Assembly: GCF_025822605.1 (NCBI RefSeq) | Contig: NZ_JACKTY010000031.1 | Coordinates: forward strand, 436 to 64,435 | Source: Mycolicibacterium komossense | GTDB taxonomy: Bacteria; Actinomycetota; Actinomycetes; Mycobacteriales; Mycobacteriaceae | Direction of reading: 5' to 3' | Length of the DNA stretch: 64,000 bases | Shown: positions 8,464 through 23,400 of the stretch, piece after piece | Numbering within the stretch: the first letter of the stretch is position 1 | How the letters are laid out: each line of letters starts with the position of its first letter | Notes under the pieces: model-generated | What the model was told of the DNA's origin: nothing | The model's input: the letters and a program-made list of their open reading frames with translations, nothing else | The model's database searches: none | Position numbers and translations under genes: made by a program

Positions 8464-11400
8464 TCAGCGAGTAATCTCCGCCGCGATCATAGGCCCGAGC
8501 CGGTCCAGGACGTCGGCGTCCATGAGTTCGGAGTGGCGGCAGTCGAGTGTGACGACGCGAAGCTCCCCGCGGACGTGCTCGCGCCAGCCCTGCGAGGCGA
8601 CACCGACCAGATCCTGTTCGGGCACCGTGGCGTCGACGAAGAACACCTCACCGTCATAGCGTCCGTAGTTCGCTTCGGCCGTGAATCGCTCTGCAGCGAC
8701 ATAGTTCTCGACGACCTGAGCAATCTGCGCGTCATCCAGGATCGCGATCGCATCACCGCTGCTGCGCACCAGTGCCACGGCCTCGTCCACGGTCACCCTG
8801 GCGCCGGGGTCGACGGCGAAGCCCATCTCCCGCAGCAGACCGCCCAGCACGGCCGCCGGATCGAAGTCGGCGGGCTCGACCGCTACATCGGTTCGCGCAT
8901 CCAGCATCCCGACGAAGTCGACCTGCCGACCACGACGGGTGAGTTCCTGGGCGACCAGCAGTGCCATCGACCCGCCGAACGACCAGCCGAGCAACCGGAC
9001 CGGCCCCGCGGGTGCCGTCGCGACGACGGCATCGGCGTACTGCGCCGCGAGTTCGCCGATGGTGGCCGGAAGACTCGCGCCGGAGAACAGCGGGGACTGC
9101 AGCCCGTAGATCGGAACATCCTGCGGCAGATACCGTTTCAGCCCGGCGAACTGCCAGCTGAGACCGCTGGCCGGGTGCAGACAGAACAGCGGCGGCTCGG
9201 TGCCGCCTGCCCGCAACGGCAGTACCGGCGCCAAGCTGTCGGACGCCTGCCCATCCTCGGCCAGCAGAGCGGCGACCTCGGCCACCGTGGGCGCCACCAT
9301 CAGGGCGGCCACCGGTATCTCGACGGCCAGCTCCCGCCGGATCATCGCCGCCAGCCGCACCAGCAGCAGCGAATGCCCGCCGAGTGCGAAGAAGTCGTCG
9401 TCGATACCGGTGACGCTGACGCCGAGCACCTCGGAGAACAACGCGCACAGGCGTTTCTGTTGATCGGTCACCGCCGTCCGGCCGGTGCCCGCCGTCACCT
9501 CGGGTTCAGGAAGGGCGTTGCGGTCGAGCTTGCCACTGGGAGTCAGCGGGAACGCCGCCACCTCCACATAGGCCGACGGCACCATGTGGATCGGCAACGC
9601 CGCCGCCGCGTGTTCGCGAAGTGATACCGCTGCCGGGCCGGCCGGCACATAGTAGGCGACCAACCGGTCGCCGCGGACGACCACCCGGGCCGACGACACC
9701 GAGGGATGCGCCGCGAGCACGGTCTCGATCTCGCCCGGCTCGATGCGCACGCCACGCAACTTGATCTGATCGTCGGTGCGGCCCAGGTATTCCAGCTGGC
9801 CGTCCCGGCGCCACCGGACCAGGTCACCGGTGCGATACATCCGTGCGCCCATGTCGAACGGATCGGCGACAAAGGCTTGCGCGGTCAGCCCGTGACGATG
9901 CAGGTAGCCTTCCGCGAGCTGCACGCCGGCCAGGTACAGCTCCCCGGGAGCCCCCGCCGGCACCGGGTTGAGGTAGCTGTCGAGCACGTAGGCCCGCACA
10001 TTCCAACCGGGCACGCCGAGTGCCACCGGGCCGCCGTCGGCGGTCCAGCCCAGGACGTCGACCGAGGCCTCGGTCGGGCCGTACAGATTGTGCAGGGGCA
10101 CCGCGAAAGCCTCGGTGAACCTGGTGGCCACCTCCGCCGACAACGCCTCACCCCCGACGGTCACTCTGGTCAGGCAGGTGCACGACGTCGACCGCGGTTC
10201 CTCCAGGAAGAGCTCGAGCATCGACGGCACGAAGTCCACCGCAGTCACCCGTTGCGCCACAATGGTTTCCGCCAGATAGGCGGGGTCACGATGCCCGCCG
10301 GGGCGGGCCACCACCGCCGTCGCCCCGACACTCAGCGGCCAGAACACCTCCCACACCGAGGTGTCGAAACTGATCGGTGTCTTGACCAGCATCCGGTCCT
10401 CGACCGCAAGTGGGTAGGCGTGCTGCAACCAGGCAATGCGGTTGACGATGCCGGCGTGCGGCACTGCGACGCCCTTCGGCCGGCCCGTCGACCCGGAGGT
10501 GTACAGCACGTACGCCAGGGACGCCGGATCCACCTCGTGCTGCGGGGAGGTGGGCTCTGCGTCATATCCGTCCCGGAGGGCTCGCACAAACGCCGGATCG
10601 TCGAGCACCATGACCGGGCCGGCATCAGAGGCCATGTACTCCAGGCGGTCCGACGGATAGTCCGGATCCAGCGGCAGGAACGCCGCCCCCGACTTCGCCG
10701 CCGCCAGTAGCGCGACGATCAGCTCGATGGACCTGGGCAGCGAGATCCCGACGATCATGCCTGCTCCGGCGCCGTCCGCGGCAAGGGCCGCGGACAGCCG
10801 ATCAGACCAGGCCTCGAGTTCGACATAACTCAGTTCGTCTTCGTCGTATACGACGGCGGTCGCGTCGGGGGTGCGCTGCGCCTGCCGAGACACCAACGTG
10901 CCCAACGCAACCGGATCGATTTCCTGAGACGTGTTGTTACGTCCCGCGACGAGATCGTCGTATTCACCGTCGCCCAGCACGTCGACGGCACCGATCGCGA
11001 CAGCGGGATCGGCGGCCAACCGACCGAACATCGTGACCAGCCGGTGGGCCAACGTACGTACCGTCGACTCGTCGAACAGGTCGGCACTGTATTCGGCCAT
11101 GATCGTGGCTCCGCCGTCGGCGCGCTCGTCGATCAGTGTGAAGCCGAGGTCGAACATCGCTGCGGTGACCGGCGGTTCGGCCCAATCGGTGCGCAGACCG
11201 AACATGGTGGAGTCCGCACCGTCACGCAGGTGATAGCCGATGAAGACGCCGAACAACGGGTTTCGCCCGGCGACCCGGGGCGGGTTGAGCTCCTCGACGA
11301 GCCGCTCGAACGGCAACTCCTGGTGCGCGAAGGCCGCCAGGTCGGTGTCGCGGACACGTGTCAGCAGCTCCTCGAAGGAGGGGTTGCCGAGGAGGTCGGC

Positions 11401-14400
11401 CCGCAACACGACGGTGTTGACGAAGAAGCCGATCAGCTCGTTCAACGCGGTCTCGGCACGCCCCGCGACCGGCGTACCGACGACGATATCGTCACCCGCA
11501 CCGAGTCGGTGCAGCAGCACCGCGACGGTCGCATGCAACACCATCAGCATGCTGACCTGGCGTTGCGCGGCCAAATCCCGAAGTGCCGCAGCCGTTTCCG
11601 ACGGAATATCGATGTGCAGGGCGCCCCCCTCGCCGCTGGGCCGGGCCGGTCGCGGCCGGTCACTGGGCAGCGTCAGTTCGTCCGGGGCGCCGGCGAGGGT
11701 GTCCCGCCAGAACTGCAGCTGTTGCTCACCGATACGGGCCAGTAATTCACGCTGCCACAGGGCGTAATCCGCGTACTGCACTGCCAGCGCGGGCAACGCC
11801 GAGGCCGTTCCGGCGATCCGCGCCTGATAGGCGGTGTTCAGATCCGCGACAAACGGTCCGTCCGACCATTCGTCGGTGGCGATGTGATGCAGCACCAGCG
11901 CCACCGTGTAATCGTCGGCGCCCACGCGAATGACGGTCACCCGCAGGGGAATCTCCATGCTGAGGTCGAAACGGTAATGCGCCGCCGCCGCGACCTCGGC
12001 GTCGACCCGCGTGGGGTCCCGCTCGATCAGCCGCACCGGTGGGCGGGCTCCGACCGGAAGGATGCGCTGGCACGGGACGCCATCATGTTCGACGAAAACC
12101 GTGCGCAGGGCTTCGTGCCGGTCGACCAGGTCACCGACCGCGCCGGCCAGCGCATCGAAGTCCAGGGCACCGCGGACCCGGAACACCAGCGGGTAGTTGT
12201 ATGCGGCACCAGTCTCGCCGAGGCGATCCAGGATCAGCAGGCGTTCCTGCGCGGGCGAGGTGGGCAGCCGGTCGGGCCGCGGGCCGGCGACCAGTTCCGG
12301 CCGCGAGACCAGGACCGTGCTGGGCTCGGCTGCCAACCTTGCCGCCAGCTGAGCCACCGTAGGGGCGTCGAACACGTCCCGGATCGAGATCTCTAGACCG
12401 AGGGTGGCTCGGATTCCGTTGATCAGCCGGATGCTGAGCAGGGAATGGCCACCCAGATCGAAGAAATCGTCGTCCACGCCTACGTCACCGCAGCCGAGGA
12501 TGTCGGCGAAGAGACCACACAGCGTTTCCTCGGTCGGCGACTGCGGCGGCCGACTGGCGCTGCGTTGGCCGGCCGGGTCCACCTCGGGGAGCGCCCTGAT
12601 GTTCAGTTTGCCGTTATCGGTCAGTGGCAGCTCGTCCAGCACGGCGATGGCCGACGGCACCATGTACGCCGGCAGTAAGCCCTTGAGGTAGGTACGCAGT
12701 TCCGCGATGAAATCGGTTGCGCCATCGGTGTTCACCGCGGTCGACACCACATAGCCCACCACGCGATGCGAGCCCGAGGTCGTCGGGTCCGGCCGGGCGA
12801 TCACGGCCGCCTGCTGGACCGCCGGGTGGGCGGCGAGTGCACTTTCGATATCGCCGAGTTCCACCCGGTAGCCGCGAATCTTCACCTGATCGTCGGTGCG
12901 GCCGAGGAATTCGAGGTTGCCATCCTGGCGGCGGAGCACCAGATCCCCGGTCCGATACATGCGACTGGCGCCGTGTGGGTCGAAGGGGTCCGCGACGAAC
13001 CGGCCGGCGCTGAGCGCCGGTTGACCGAGGTAACCGCGGGCCAGACCGGCCCCGGCAATGTAAAGTTCGCCGGCGATACCGTCCGGCACCGGCCGCAGCC
13101 AGGTATCCAGGATATGCGCTCGGGTATTCCAGATCGCCTGCCCGACCGTCGGGGTGGCGCTGTCATCGGTGCCCCCGCCGAGGGTGTTGATGGTGTATTC
13201 GGTGGGGCCGTACAGGTTGTAGCCGTAGCTGGTGTCGCTGTCGCGCAGCCGATTCCACACCGTGGGCGACACCGCCTCACCACCGAGCAGGACCAGTACC
13301 GGTGGATGCCCGCCTGGTGCCAGCAGGCCCTGCTCGAAGAGCGATGCAGCGTAGGTGGGCGTTACGTTGACGACGTCGATCCGATGCTCGTGGCAGTACC
13401 GGACCAGTGCCGTGGCATCCCGGCGCAGATCCTCGTCACAGATGTGCACCTCGTGACCCTCGATGAGCCACAACAGTTCTTCCCACGACATGTCGAAGGA
13501 GAATGAAACGGTGTGCGCGATCCGCAGCCGGCGGCCACCGGCCCTGGCGATGGCCGGTGCGAAGATCGCCTCCCGGTGGTTGAGATGCATGTTCGTCAGG
13601 CCCCGGTGCGGGGTGACGACACCCTTGGGTTTGCCGGTCGAGCCCGAGGTGTAGATCACGTACGCCGGATCGTCCAGGCCAGGCGAGTAGCCGTCCCAAT
13701 CCGTTCTGGCGGCGGCGAGCGTCGCCAGGGTGTCGGCATCGTCGAGCACGGTCACCGGAGACGATTGCGGTGTCACACCGACGATTCTGGAGGCGACGGC
13801 CGCTGTCGTGAGCACCGCCACCGGTTGGGCGTCGGTGAGCATCACGGTCAATCGCTCATCGGGATAGTCCAATTCCAGCGGCAGATAGGCCGCACCGGCG
13901 CGCAGCACCGCGAACAGGGCGACCACCGCATCAATCGACCGCGGAATACCCAGGGCAACAGTGCATTCCGACCCGATACCGCGGTCCCTCAGCAGCCAGG
14001 CGAGCCGGTTGACGCGCACGTCCAGCTCGCGGTAGTCGATACGGTCGGCACCGCAGACCAGCGCGGTCAGTTCCGTCGACCGATCGCTCCGTTCGGCAAG
14101 CAGATCCATCACTGTCGCCGCCGGCAGCTCGTGCCGGGTCGAATCCGCCTGGGCGGCTAATGCAGTGCACTCCTCGGGGAGAAGAATCGGCACCGCTGCG
14201 AGGGTTTCCCTTGAATCGGCCATCCCCAGCAACACGTGATGCAACCGGTTCAGCAGGCGTTGCGCATAGGCACGCTCCACCACGTCGGGCCGATACTCGA
14301 GCTTCACCCACAGCCGCCGGCCCGGGGAGGCCACCCAGGTCAGCGGGTAGTGCGAGGCATCGATCGAGTCATGTCCGGAGATACCGTATTCGGTCTCCAT

Positions 14401-17400
14401 ATCGGTGAATGTGTCGTCGTCGAGGAAGTTCTGCAGCACGTACAGGTTGTCGAACAGCGGGCCGCCACCGGACAACGCGCTGTCTCCTGCGCCGGTCAGC
14501 GCGCGCTGGATATCACCCAGCCCCAGATACTCGTGGTCCATCAGTTCCAGACGATCGGACTGCACCGCTCGCATCGTGTCGGCGATCGTCCGGTCGGGTA
14601 CCAGCCGTATCCGGGTCGGCACCGTGTTCAGGAACAGCCCGATCACGGAGTCGATACCGTCGAGGTCGGTCGGTCGGCCTGCCACCGTCGACCCGAATAC
14701 CACGTCCTGGCTTCCTGTTTCATAGGCCAGCACCAATGCCAGGCCGGTACCGATCAGCGCGTTGAGGGTCACCCCGGCCTCCCGCGCGGTGCGGGTGAGC
14801 TGCGCCGTCTGTTCGTCGGTCAGGGTGAAGTCCAGCCGTAACGCCAGAGTCGGTTCGGTGCCGACCGCGGCGGGTACCAGCAGGGTCGGTCCGGCCAGAC
14901 CGCTCAGTGCGGTCGCCCACCGGTCGGCTGACACGTGGCGGTCCTGCGCGGCGAGCCAGCGCAGGTAGTCGGTGAAACGCGCCGACGGATCGGGCAGGCT
15001 CGCGGTGGACCCTGCTGTGGCGGCGGCATATTCGGCGAAGAGCTCGCGGAGCAGCTGCTCGCGTGACCAGCCGTCGAGCAGCAGGAAGTGATAGCTGAAG
15101 ATCAGCCGGTCGGCTTCGGATGTCCGGACGACGGTCAGCCGCGCCAGCGGCGGTGCGGTGAGATCGAAGGTGCGCAGCCGGTCGGCCGCCGTGATCTCGG
15201 CGAGCCGCTCCGCGATGTCCTGTCCAGACAAGGCGCCGAGGTCGATCAGCTCGGGTTCGCAGACCGGATCGACGACGACCGCCGCGACCGGTTGCGGCAG
15301 ATCATCAGCCAGGAATGCCGACCGCAATACCGGATTGCGCTTCATCACAGCCGAATACGCGGTTCGCAACGCCTCGATGTCGATGGGTTCGACGAAATCG
15401 AACACGTTCTGGACGATGTAGACCGCGGCCTGGGCGTAGCGAGCCTGGAAGTAGACCCCCTCCTGCAGCGGCGACAGTGGCCAGATATCTTCGACCGCCG
15501 TCGGTATGGCCGCTACCACCGAGTCGACATCGGCCTGAGACAGGCTGACCATCGGCAGATCCGACGGCGTCAGGGCACCCTCCGGCGATACCTCGCCCGC
15601 CAGTTGGCCAAGTTCCCGCAGCACCGTGCGCCAGTGCTCGGCGAGCTCGGCCACCCCCGCCTCGTCGAGGCCACCACTCGCCTCGCCGTCGGCGTACGTC
15701 AGTGTCGCCCGCAGCACCGGGCCGTCGACGGTGTCATCGCAGATTGCGTTGATCTCCAGCAGATACGGCGTACCCAGGTCGGGGTCTGGCTCGACCCGGA
15801 GGGCATCGACCTCCGGTGCGGAGTCCCAGTCGCCGCTACCGTCGGCGGTCCACCGGCCGAGATAGTTGAACAGCAGCTGTGGTGCGGGCAGCCTGCCCAG
15901 CGCGGCGGAGGTGCGGGGGTTGCAGTAGCGCAGCTGCCCGAATCCGAGACCGCCGTCGGGTACTGCCCGCAACTGTTCCTTGACCTTTTTGAGCACGGCG
16001 ATGTGGTCCTCGTGCTCGCCGGCAGTAAGCCGCACCGGCGCGATCGCGGTGAACCACCCGACAGTCCGGGACAGATCGAGCTCGGCGCCCCAGCCGTCGC
16101 GGCCATGGCGTTCCACATCCAGCACCAGCGGGGCGTCCGGCGCTCCACCACGAGTTACCCGCCATCGCTTGATCGCGAGATGCACAGCTGCGAGGAGGGT
16201 TTCGGTGATATCAGCGTTGGCCAACGCGGGGACGGTGGTCAGCAACGGGGCCGTCTCCTGCGCCGTCAGGCGAATCTCGTGGTCGCGGGTCGCGGCCACG
16301 GTCAGACCGGTGGTATCGGCGTGCGGGTCGAGCTCGGCACCCGGAGCGAGGGTGTTCATCCAGTGCTCGAATTCCGCCAATCGGGCTGCCTGCTGGGCGT
16401 TTTCGTTGACGACCCGCGCATAGGACCGGATCGAGGTGGGTACCGGCGCCAGCGTGGCAGGCCGTCCGGCACGCACCTGGTCGAATGCCTCGTTCAGGTC
16501 CTCGATCAGAATTCGCCATGACACGCCGTCGACGGCCAGGTGGTGGACGACCAGGAGTAGTCGGCCCTGGCGTTGCGATCCGCGGTCGAACCAGACCGCC
16601 GCGACCAATCCCCCGGTGTCGGGATTCAGCCGATCAGCGGCGGCATCGGAGTGCAGCCCGATCGCGTCGCGCAGCTCGTCGTCGGTGAAGTGCTCGGCAT
16701 CGACCCGCCGCACCGAAACCAATGGTGCGGCGGCGACTTCCAAGGACCACAACATCGGCACGGGCCGATGCAGCCGCAGACCCAGAGCATCGTGGCGCCC
16801 GATGACGGCGTTGATCGCCGCGTCGAGGTGTTCCTGGGTGGCTCCGGCCGGACAGAGCAGCAGCTCGCTCTGGTTGAGTCGCGCCACAGTCCCGCCGAGT
16901 TCGGCCAGGCGCTGCACTATCGGGGTGAGCGTCACCTCGCCGCGGTCGGGTCCGGCATCGTCGGACGCGGCCGGCGCGGGGCCGGAGTCTCCGACCACGC
17001 CCGCCAGTGCCGTCGCCGTGCGGCAGACGAACACCTGCTGGGGTGTGATGCGGATGCCGAGGCGCCGGGCCCGGTTGACCAGCTGGATCGCAACGATGCT
17101 GTCTCCGCCCATGGTGAAGAAGTCGTCGTCCACACCGACTGCCGTACTGAGGATTTCGGTACAGATCGCGGCCAACTGCTCGGCCGTGCCGTCAGGCCGG
17201 CTCGCTGCGACGCTGGGGGCCGCGGGCGCTTCGGCCGGCGCGGGCAGGGCGCCACGGTCCAGTTTGCCGTTGACGGTCAGCGGGAGCGCCTCCAGGACGA
17301 CCAGCACAGACGGCACCATGTAGTCCGGCAGCCGCTGCCCCAGCCGGGTGCGGATCTCGGTGATATCGATCGAATCGCGGCCGACGAGATAGCCGATCAG

Positions 17401-20400
17401 GCGGCTGCGACCCGTATCGTCCTGACGCACCGCGGCGGCCGCGTTCGCGATACCGGGCAGCGCGGCCAGAGCGGATTCCACCTCACCGAGTTCGATGCGG
17501 TAGCCGCGCACCTTGACCTGCTGGTCGGAGCGTCCGACGTAAACCAGCTCACCGCTGTCGGTCCACATCGCGGTGTCGCCGCTGCGGTAGAGCCGTTCAC
17601 CGGCGCCGTCGAACGGATTCGCCACGAATCGCGTCGCGCTCAGCCCCGGCCGGCCGACGTAGCCGCGCGCCAGCTGACCGCCGGCGATGTACATCTCGCC
17701 GACCACCCCGGCCGGAACCGGTTGCAGCGCATCGTCGAGCAGGTGGATGCGCAGACCCGGAATCGGATCGCCGATCGCGGTCACAACGCCCTCGGCATCG
17801 GCCGCTTCCAGCGCACGATACGTGACGTGCACGCAGGTTTCGGTGATGCCGTACATGTTGACCAGCTGCGGCGACGCCGACTCGTGATGCCCGTACCAGG
17901 CGGCCAGCCGGCCCGCGTCCAGGGCCTCGCCGCCGAAGATCACGTACCGCAGCGCCAGTGCCCGGCGGTCGCGCCGATCGGCTTCGATCAGCGGGTAGAA
18001 CGCCGACGGGGTCTGGCACAGCACGGTGACCCGTTCGGTGGACAGCAGCTCGGCGAATCGGTCCGGGTCCCTGGCGACGGCGTGTTCGACGATCACCAGG
18101 CGGCCACCGTGCAGCAGCGGTCCCCACAACTCCCACACCGAGAAGTCGAAGGCCGCGGAGTGGAACATCGTCCAGACGTCGTCGGGCCCGAAGTCGAACA
18201 GGGTTGACGTTCGTTCGAACAGGGCTGCGACGTTGCGGTGGGTGACGGCGACGCCTTTGGGCACGCCGGTGGAGCCGGAGGTGTAGATGATGTAGGCGGC
18301 GTGGTCGGCATGCACCGGGACGCCCACAGAGGGTTCGTGGCGGCTCGCCTCGTCGAGGATGACCACCGGGGTGTCGGCGGGCAGCGCGACGCCCGATAGC
18401 CGGCCCGGACCGTCGACCAGCACGCAGACCGGTGCCGAGTCGGCCACGATGTGCTGCAGACGTGTTGCGGGGGAATCGAAATCGAGCGGCACGTAGGTTC
18501 CGCCGGCCTTGATCACCGCCAGCAGTCCGACGATCAGGTCGACCGATCGGGGCAGTGCGACCGCCACCCTGGTCTCCGCCCGCACGCCGAGGTCCACCAG
18601 GGTGGCGGCAACGGCCGAGGCCCGCGCGTCGAGCGCAGCGTAGGTCAGCTGGTCGTGGCCGCAGGTTACCGCCACCTTATCGGCGAACTCCCGCGCCGCC
18701 GCGGTGAACATGTCAGCGAGATTTCGGTCAGGGCCGCAACGGGTTTCGCTACCCGCGACGAGGTCACGTTCGGCCTCGGTCCGCAGGTCGATGGCGTTGA
18801 CCGGGATATCGGGGTCCCCGGCGAAGGCGGTCAGAATGCGCTCGATCCGCTCGGCGAACCGGTCGGCCTCCTGGGCGCTCACCCGGGCGGCGTCGTATTT
18901 GATCTCCACGGCCAGCTCGTCGTCGAGGTAGGCGACGAACGACACCGGGTAGTGCGGTGAGTCGGTACCGGTGAACCCGTGGAACTGCAGTGCCCTCGGG
19001 TTATCGGGCGCATCGTCGGTGACCGAGGGGAAGTTCTCGACCACCACCATGGTGTCGAAGAAGTCGCGGACCCCCGCGAGCCGGGCCAGTTCGGCCAGGC
19101 CCAGATGCTGGGCATCGAGCACGGCGCTCTGCTGTTCCTGCAGATCTGCCAACACGGCGGCAACCGGCGACTGCCGCTCCCACGACATCGGTACCGGAAT
19201 GGTGTTGATCAACAGCCCGACAATCGCTTCGGTACCCGACAGTTCCCCACCGCGCCCGGACACCGTCGACCCGAAGACCACCCGCTGCCGCTGAAGCAGC
19301 CGGCCCAACAGTAGGCCCCATGCCCCGTGCAGAACGGTGCTCAGCGTGACGCCACGCTCGCGAGCGGTGCGGGTGAGCGTCCGGGTGAGGCCGCCCGAGA
19401 GTCGACGCACGGAACTGCGATGCTCGCCGACCATGCTCTGCTCGTCGACCGGGAACACGGTGGTCGGCTCGACACCGGCCAGCGCCGTCGCCCACACCGC
19501 TCGCGCCGCTTCCAGATCGCCGCCCCGGACGGTCTCGATGTGGTCGCGAAGTGTCACCGTCAGCGGCGACAGGGCGACGCCCGCCCCGACCGCGGCGTTG
19601 TAGTGCGCCACCAGGTCGCCGAAGATCACCGGGTAGGACCAGCCGTCGGCAACGATGTGGTGCATGGTCTGGATGAGACGGTGCTCGGTGGGGCTGAGGG
19701 ACACCAGTACGTAGCGGACCAGCGGTGCGACCCCGAGATCGAAAGGGCGGGAAAGTTGTTCGCGGGCAACGGCTTCGATATCACCAGAGCTGATCACGTC
19801 GAAGTCGACGTGAGCGTCGGCCCAGATCACCTGCGCCAGTCGGCCGTCGTGGAGTTCACGGAAGCTGGCCCGCAGCGCCTGGTGTCGGTGCAGTACCGCG
19901 GCCACGCTGGCCCGCAATGCCTCCGGGTCGACCGGCCCGGACAGTTCGGCGATCTGCTGGATCCGGTAGGTGTCGGTGTGGCCGTCACCGTCCTCGGCGA
20001 AGGCGCCGTGGAAGTACATCCCTTCCTGCAGCGGTAGCAGCGGCAGTACGTCCTCTACCGGCCCCGACTCCTGCCAGCCGTCCAGGTCGGACTGCGCGAC
20101 ACTGACCAGCGGGAAGTCCGACGGGGTGTGTCCGGCCAGGGCAGCGCACCGGGTCAGCGCGGTCAGGGCGTCGGCCCACAGCGTGGCCAGTTCGTCGACG
20201 TCGGACGCATCCAGCAGACCGGCCGGCCACGACAGTGTCATCGTCAACGTGGTGCCCGCCGGCCCGTCCTCGGCCAGAGCGTTGATCTCCAGCGCCGCTG
20301 CGGGGTTGGTGGGATCGACACCCTCACGTAGGGAACCGATCTCAGCCACCGGCTCCCAGTCGCGGCCGCTGCCACCGGCGAACCGGCCCAGGTAGTTGAA

Positions 20401-23400
20401 CAGGATCTGCGGACCGGCGCCACGGAGCGCGGGCGGCTCGGTGAGGTGTCGCAGCACGCCGTAGCCAAGGCCGCGGCTCGGTATCGTCCGCAGCTGTTCC
20501 TTGACCGACTTCGCGGCCGCCGCCAGTGCTTCGCCGGCGTTCAGTACCTCGGTCCACGGCACCGGGCCGGGGTCAATGCGCACGGGATAGATCGCGGTGA
20601 ACCACCCCACCGTGCGGGACAGGTCGAGATGACCCGGGACCAGGTCGTCCTCGCGCCCATGGCCTTCCAGGTTGAGGATCGCCGCGGTGCAGTCACGGTG
20701 GCCGCGGTCGGCGCGCCACTGGGCCAACGCCAGGGCAAGCCCGGTCAGCAGGACATCGTTGACTCCGGCGTAGAAGGCTGCGGGCACTGCCGACAGCAGC
20801 GCCGAGCTGACCTCGACGGGCAGCGAGACACTATGACTGCGAACGGTTTCAGCGGTATCGATCACCGGGTCGAGTGCCCGGTTGCCGAGCTGCGGATCGG
20901 GAGTGGCCAGCACCTGGTCCCAGTACTGCGTCTCGGTGTCGAACCTGGCCGCGGCGATGGCCGTCGACCAGGTGCGGAATGAGGTCGGGACATCGTCGAG
21001 GCGATCCTCTGCCCAGGCTCGGGCCAGATCGTCGATGAGGATGCGCCAGGACACCCCGTCGATCACCAGATGGTGGACGACCAAGAGCAATTGACCGGCC
21101 TCACCCGGTGCGTCGTACCAGACCGCCCGGACCATACCCCCGGCTTCGGGTGCCAGTTCCGCAGCCGCGGCGGATGCCGCGGCTGCGAGATCCGGCGCGG
21201 TGAGCACCCCGGTCGTCATCGTCAGTACCGAGGCGGCCGTGGGATCCGCCGGTGCAACGTGCAACGTCCAGCCGTCCGCGGCGATGTCGAGGCGGGCCCG
21301 CAGCATGTCGTGGGTTTCCAGCAGTGCCTGCAGGACGAGTTCCATTCGTTCGCCGGTCATTCCGGCCGGAGTGGCCAGCACCATCGACTGGTAGAAGTTG
21401 GCCAGCGGGGTGTTCGCCTGCGCGGTTTCGGCGAGCATCGGGGTCAGCGCGATGGTGCCGATCCCGCTGTCGGGCTCGGCGGTGGCGGCCGGTGCATCGC
21501 TGTGGGCGGCGGCCAGAGCGGCGACGGTGCGGCGCCGGAAGACATCACGCGGCGTGATGTGCAGACCCGATTTGCGAGCCTTGCCGGAGACCGCGATCGA
21601 GGAGATGCTGTCGCCGCCGAGGGTGAAGAAGTCGTCGTCGATGCCGATGTGCGGCAATCCGAGAACCTCGCCGAAGATGTCCGCCAGCAGTCGCTCTCGC
21701 TCGTCCCGCGGGTCGCGGGACGAGCCGGCTGAGGGCGCAATGGGCTCGGGTAGTGCGCGAACGTCGAGCTTGCCGTTGACGGTCAGCGGTATCGCACCGA
21801 CCACGCCGTACAGGGCCGGCACCATGTAGTCGGGCAGGGTCGCGGTCAGTGCGGTCCGAAGCTCGGCGGCCATGAGGGCCGCGTCGGAGGTATCACCTTC
21901 GGGCACAACGTAACCGACGAGCTGCTTGGCAGCCGACGATCGACCGGCTCGGGCGATCGCCACCGCCTGCCGCACGCCGGGCAGTGCGGACAGCGCTGCC
22001 GCGACTTCTCCGAGTTCCACCCGGTATCCGCGGATCTTGACCTGGTCGTCGCTGCGGCCGAGGAAGTCCAGGGTTCCGCTGGCGTCCGACCGGCGGGCCA
22101 CCAGATCTCCCGTCCGGTACATTCGGCCGCCCTCCAGGAAGGGGTCGGCGACGAAGCGGTCCGCGGTCAGACCGGCCCGGTCCAGGTACCCGCGGGCCAA
22201 GCCGGTGCCGGCGATGTACAGCTCGCCCACCACGCCGTCCCCGACCGGGCGCAACCACGAGTCCAGCACGTAGGCACGGGTGTTCCAGATCGGCTGCCCG
22301 ACGGTGGGGGTGGCGCTGTCATCGGTGCCGGCGCCGAGGGTGTTGATCGTGTACTCGGTCGGGCCGTACAGGTTGTACCCGGTACTGCCAGGGGTGTCCC
22401 GCAGGCGCCGCCAGACTTCGTCGGAGACGGCCTCGCCGCCCAGCAGGACGAGCGTCGGCGGATGTCCGCCCGCATCCAATAGGCCCTGCTCGAACAGGTG
22501 GTGGGCGTAGCTGGGCGTCACGTTGATCACGTCGATCAGGTGCGCCTGGCAGTAGGCAACCAAAGCCGTTGCGTCCCTGCGTAGCTCTTCGTCGCAGATA
22601 TGCACCTCGTGACCCTCGACGAGCCAGAGCAGCTCTTCCCAGGACATGTCGAAGGAGAACGACACGGTGTGCGCCACCCGTAACCGGCGGCCCCCGGCCT
22701 TGGCGATGGCCGGCTCGAAGATCGCGCTGCGGTGATTGAGCTGCATGTTGGTCAGTCCGCGATACGGCGTCACCACCCCCTTCGGCCGCCCGGTGGATCC
22801 GGAGGTGAAGATCACGTAGGCAGGATGGTCGAGCCGCTGCGGCCCAGTACTTTTCGCGAAGGTGCCCAGTTCGTCGTCCGACAGCGGTGCCGTCGAGTGG
22901 CCGCCCAGCATCTGCCCGGCCTGGTCGAGGGTCAGGACGGCGCCGCCGAGACCGTCTTGGTGGTCGGCCAACTCCGTGCTGGTGCTGTCACACACCAGCA
23001 GTACCGGCCGGGCATCATCGAGCATTCCGGTCAGCCGGGCCAGCGGATAGTCGCGCTCCAGGGGCAGATAGGCCGCCCCGGTTCGCAGCACGGCGAACAG
23101 CGCGACCACCATGTCCACCGACCGCGGCAGCGCCAACGCGACGGTCCGCTCCGGTCCGGCGCCACCGGCCAGCAACTGCCGCGCCAACTGATTGATCCGG
23201 CCGTCCAGCTCGGCGTAGGTCAGCTGTTCTGCTCCGAAGACCAGTGCCACCTCGTCAGGGCAGCGCTGGGCCCGGTCGGCGAGGAGATCGGCGATGGTGT
23301 CCTCGCCGATCTCGTGTTCGACGCCGTCCCACCGCTCCAGCTGAGTGGCTCGTTCGCTCTCCAGCGTCAGGTCCAGGTCGCCCACAGCGGTATCCGGTTG

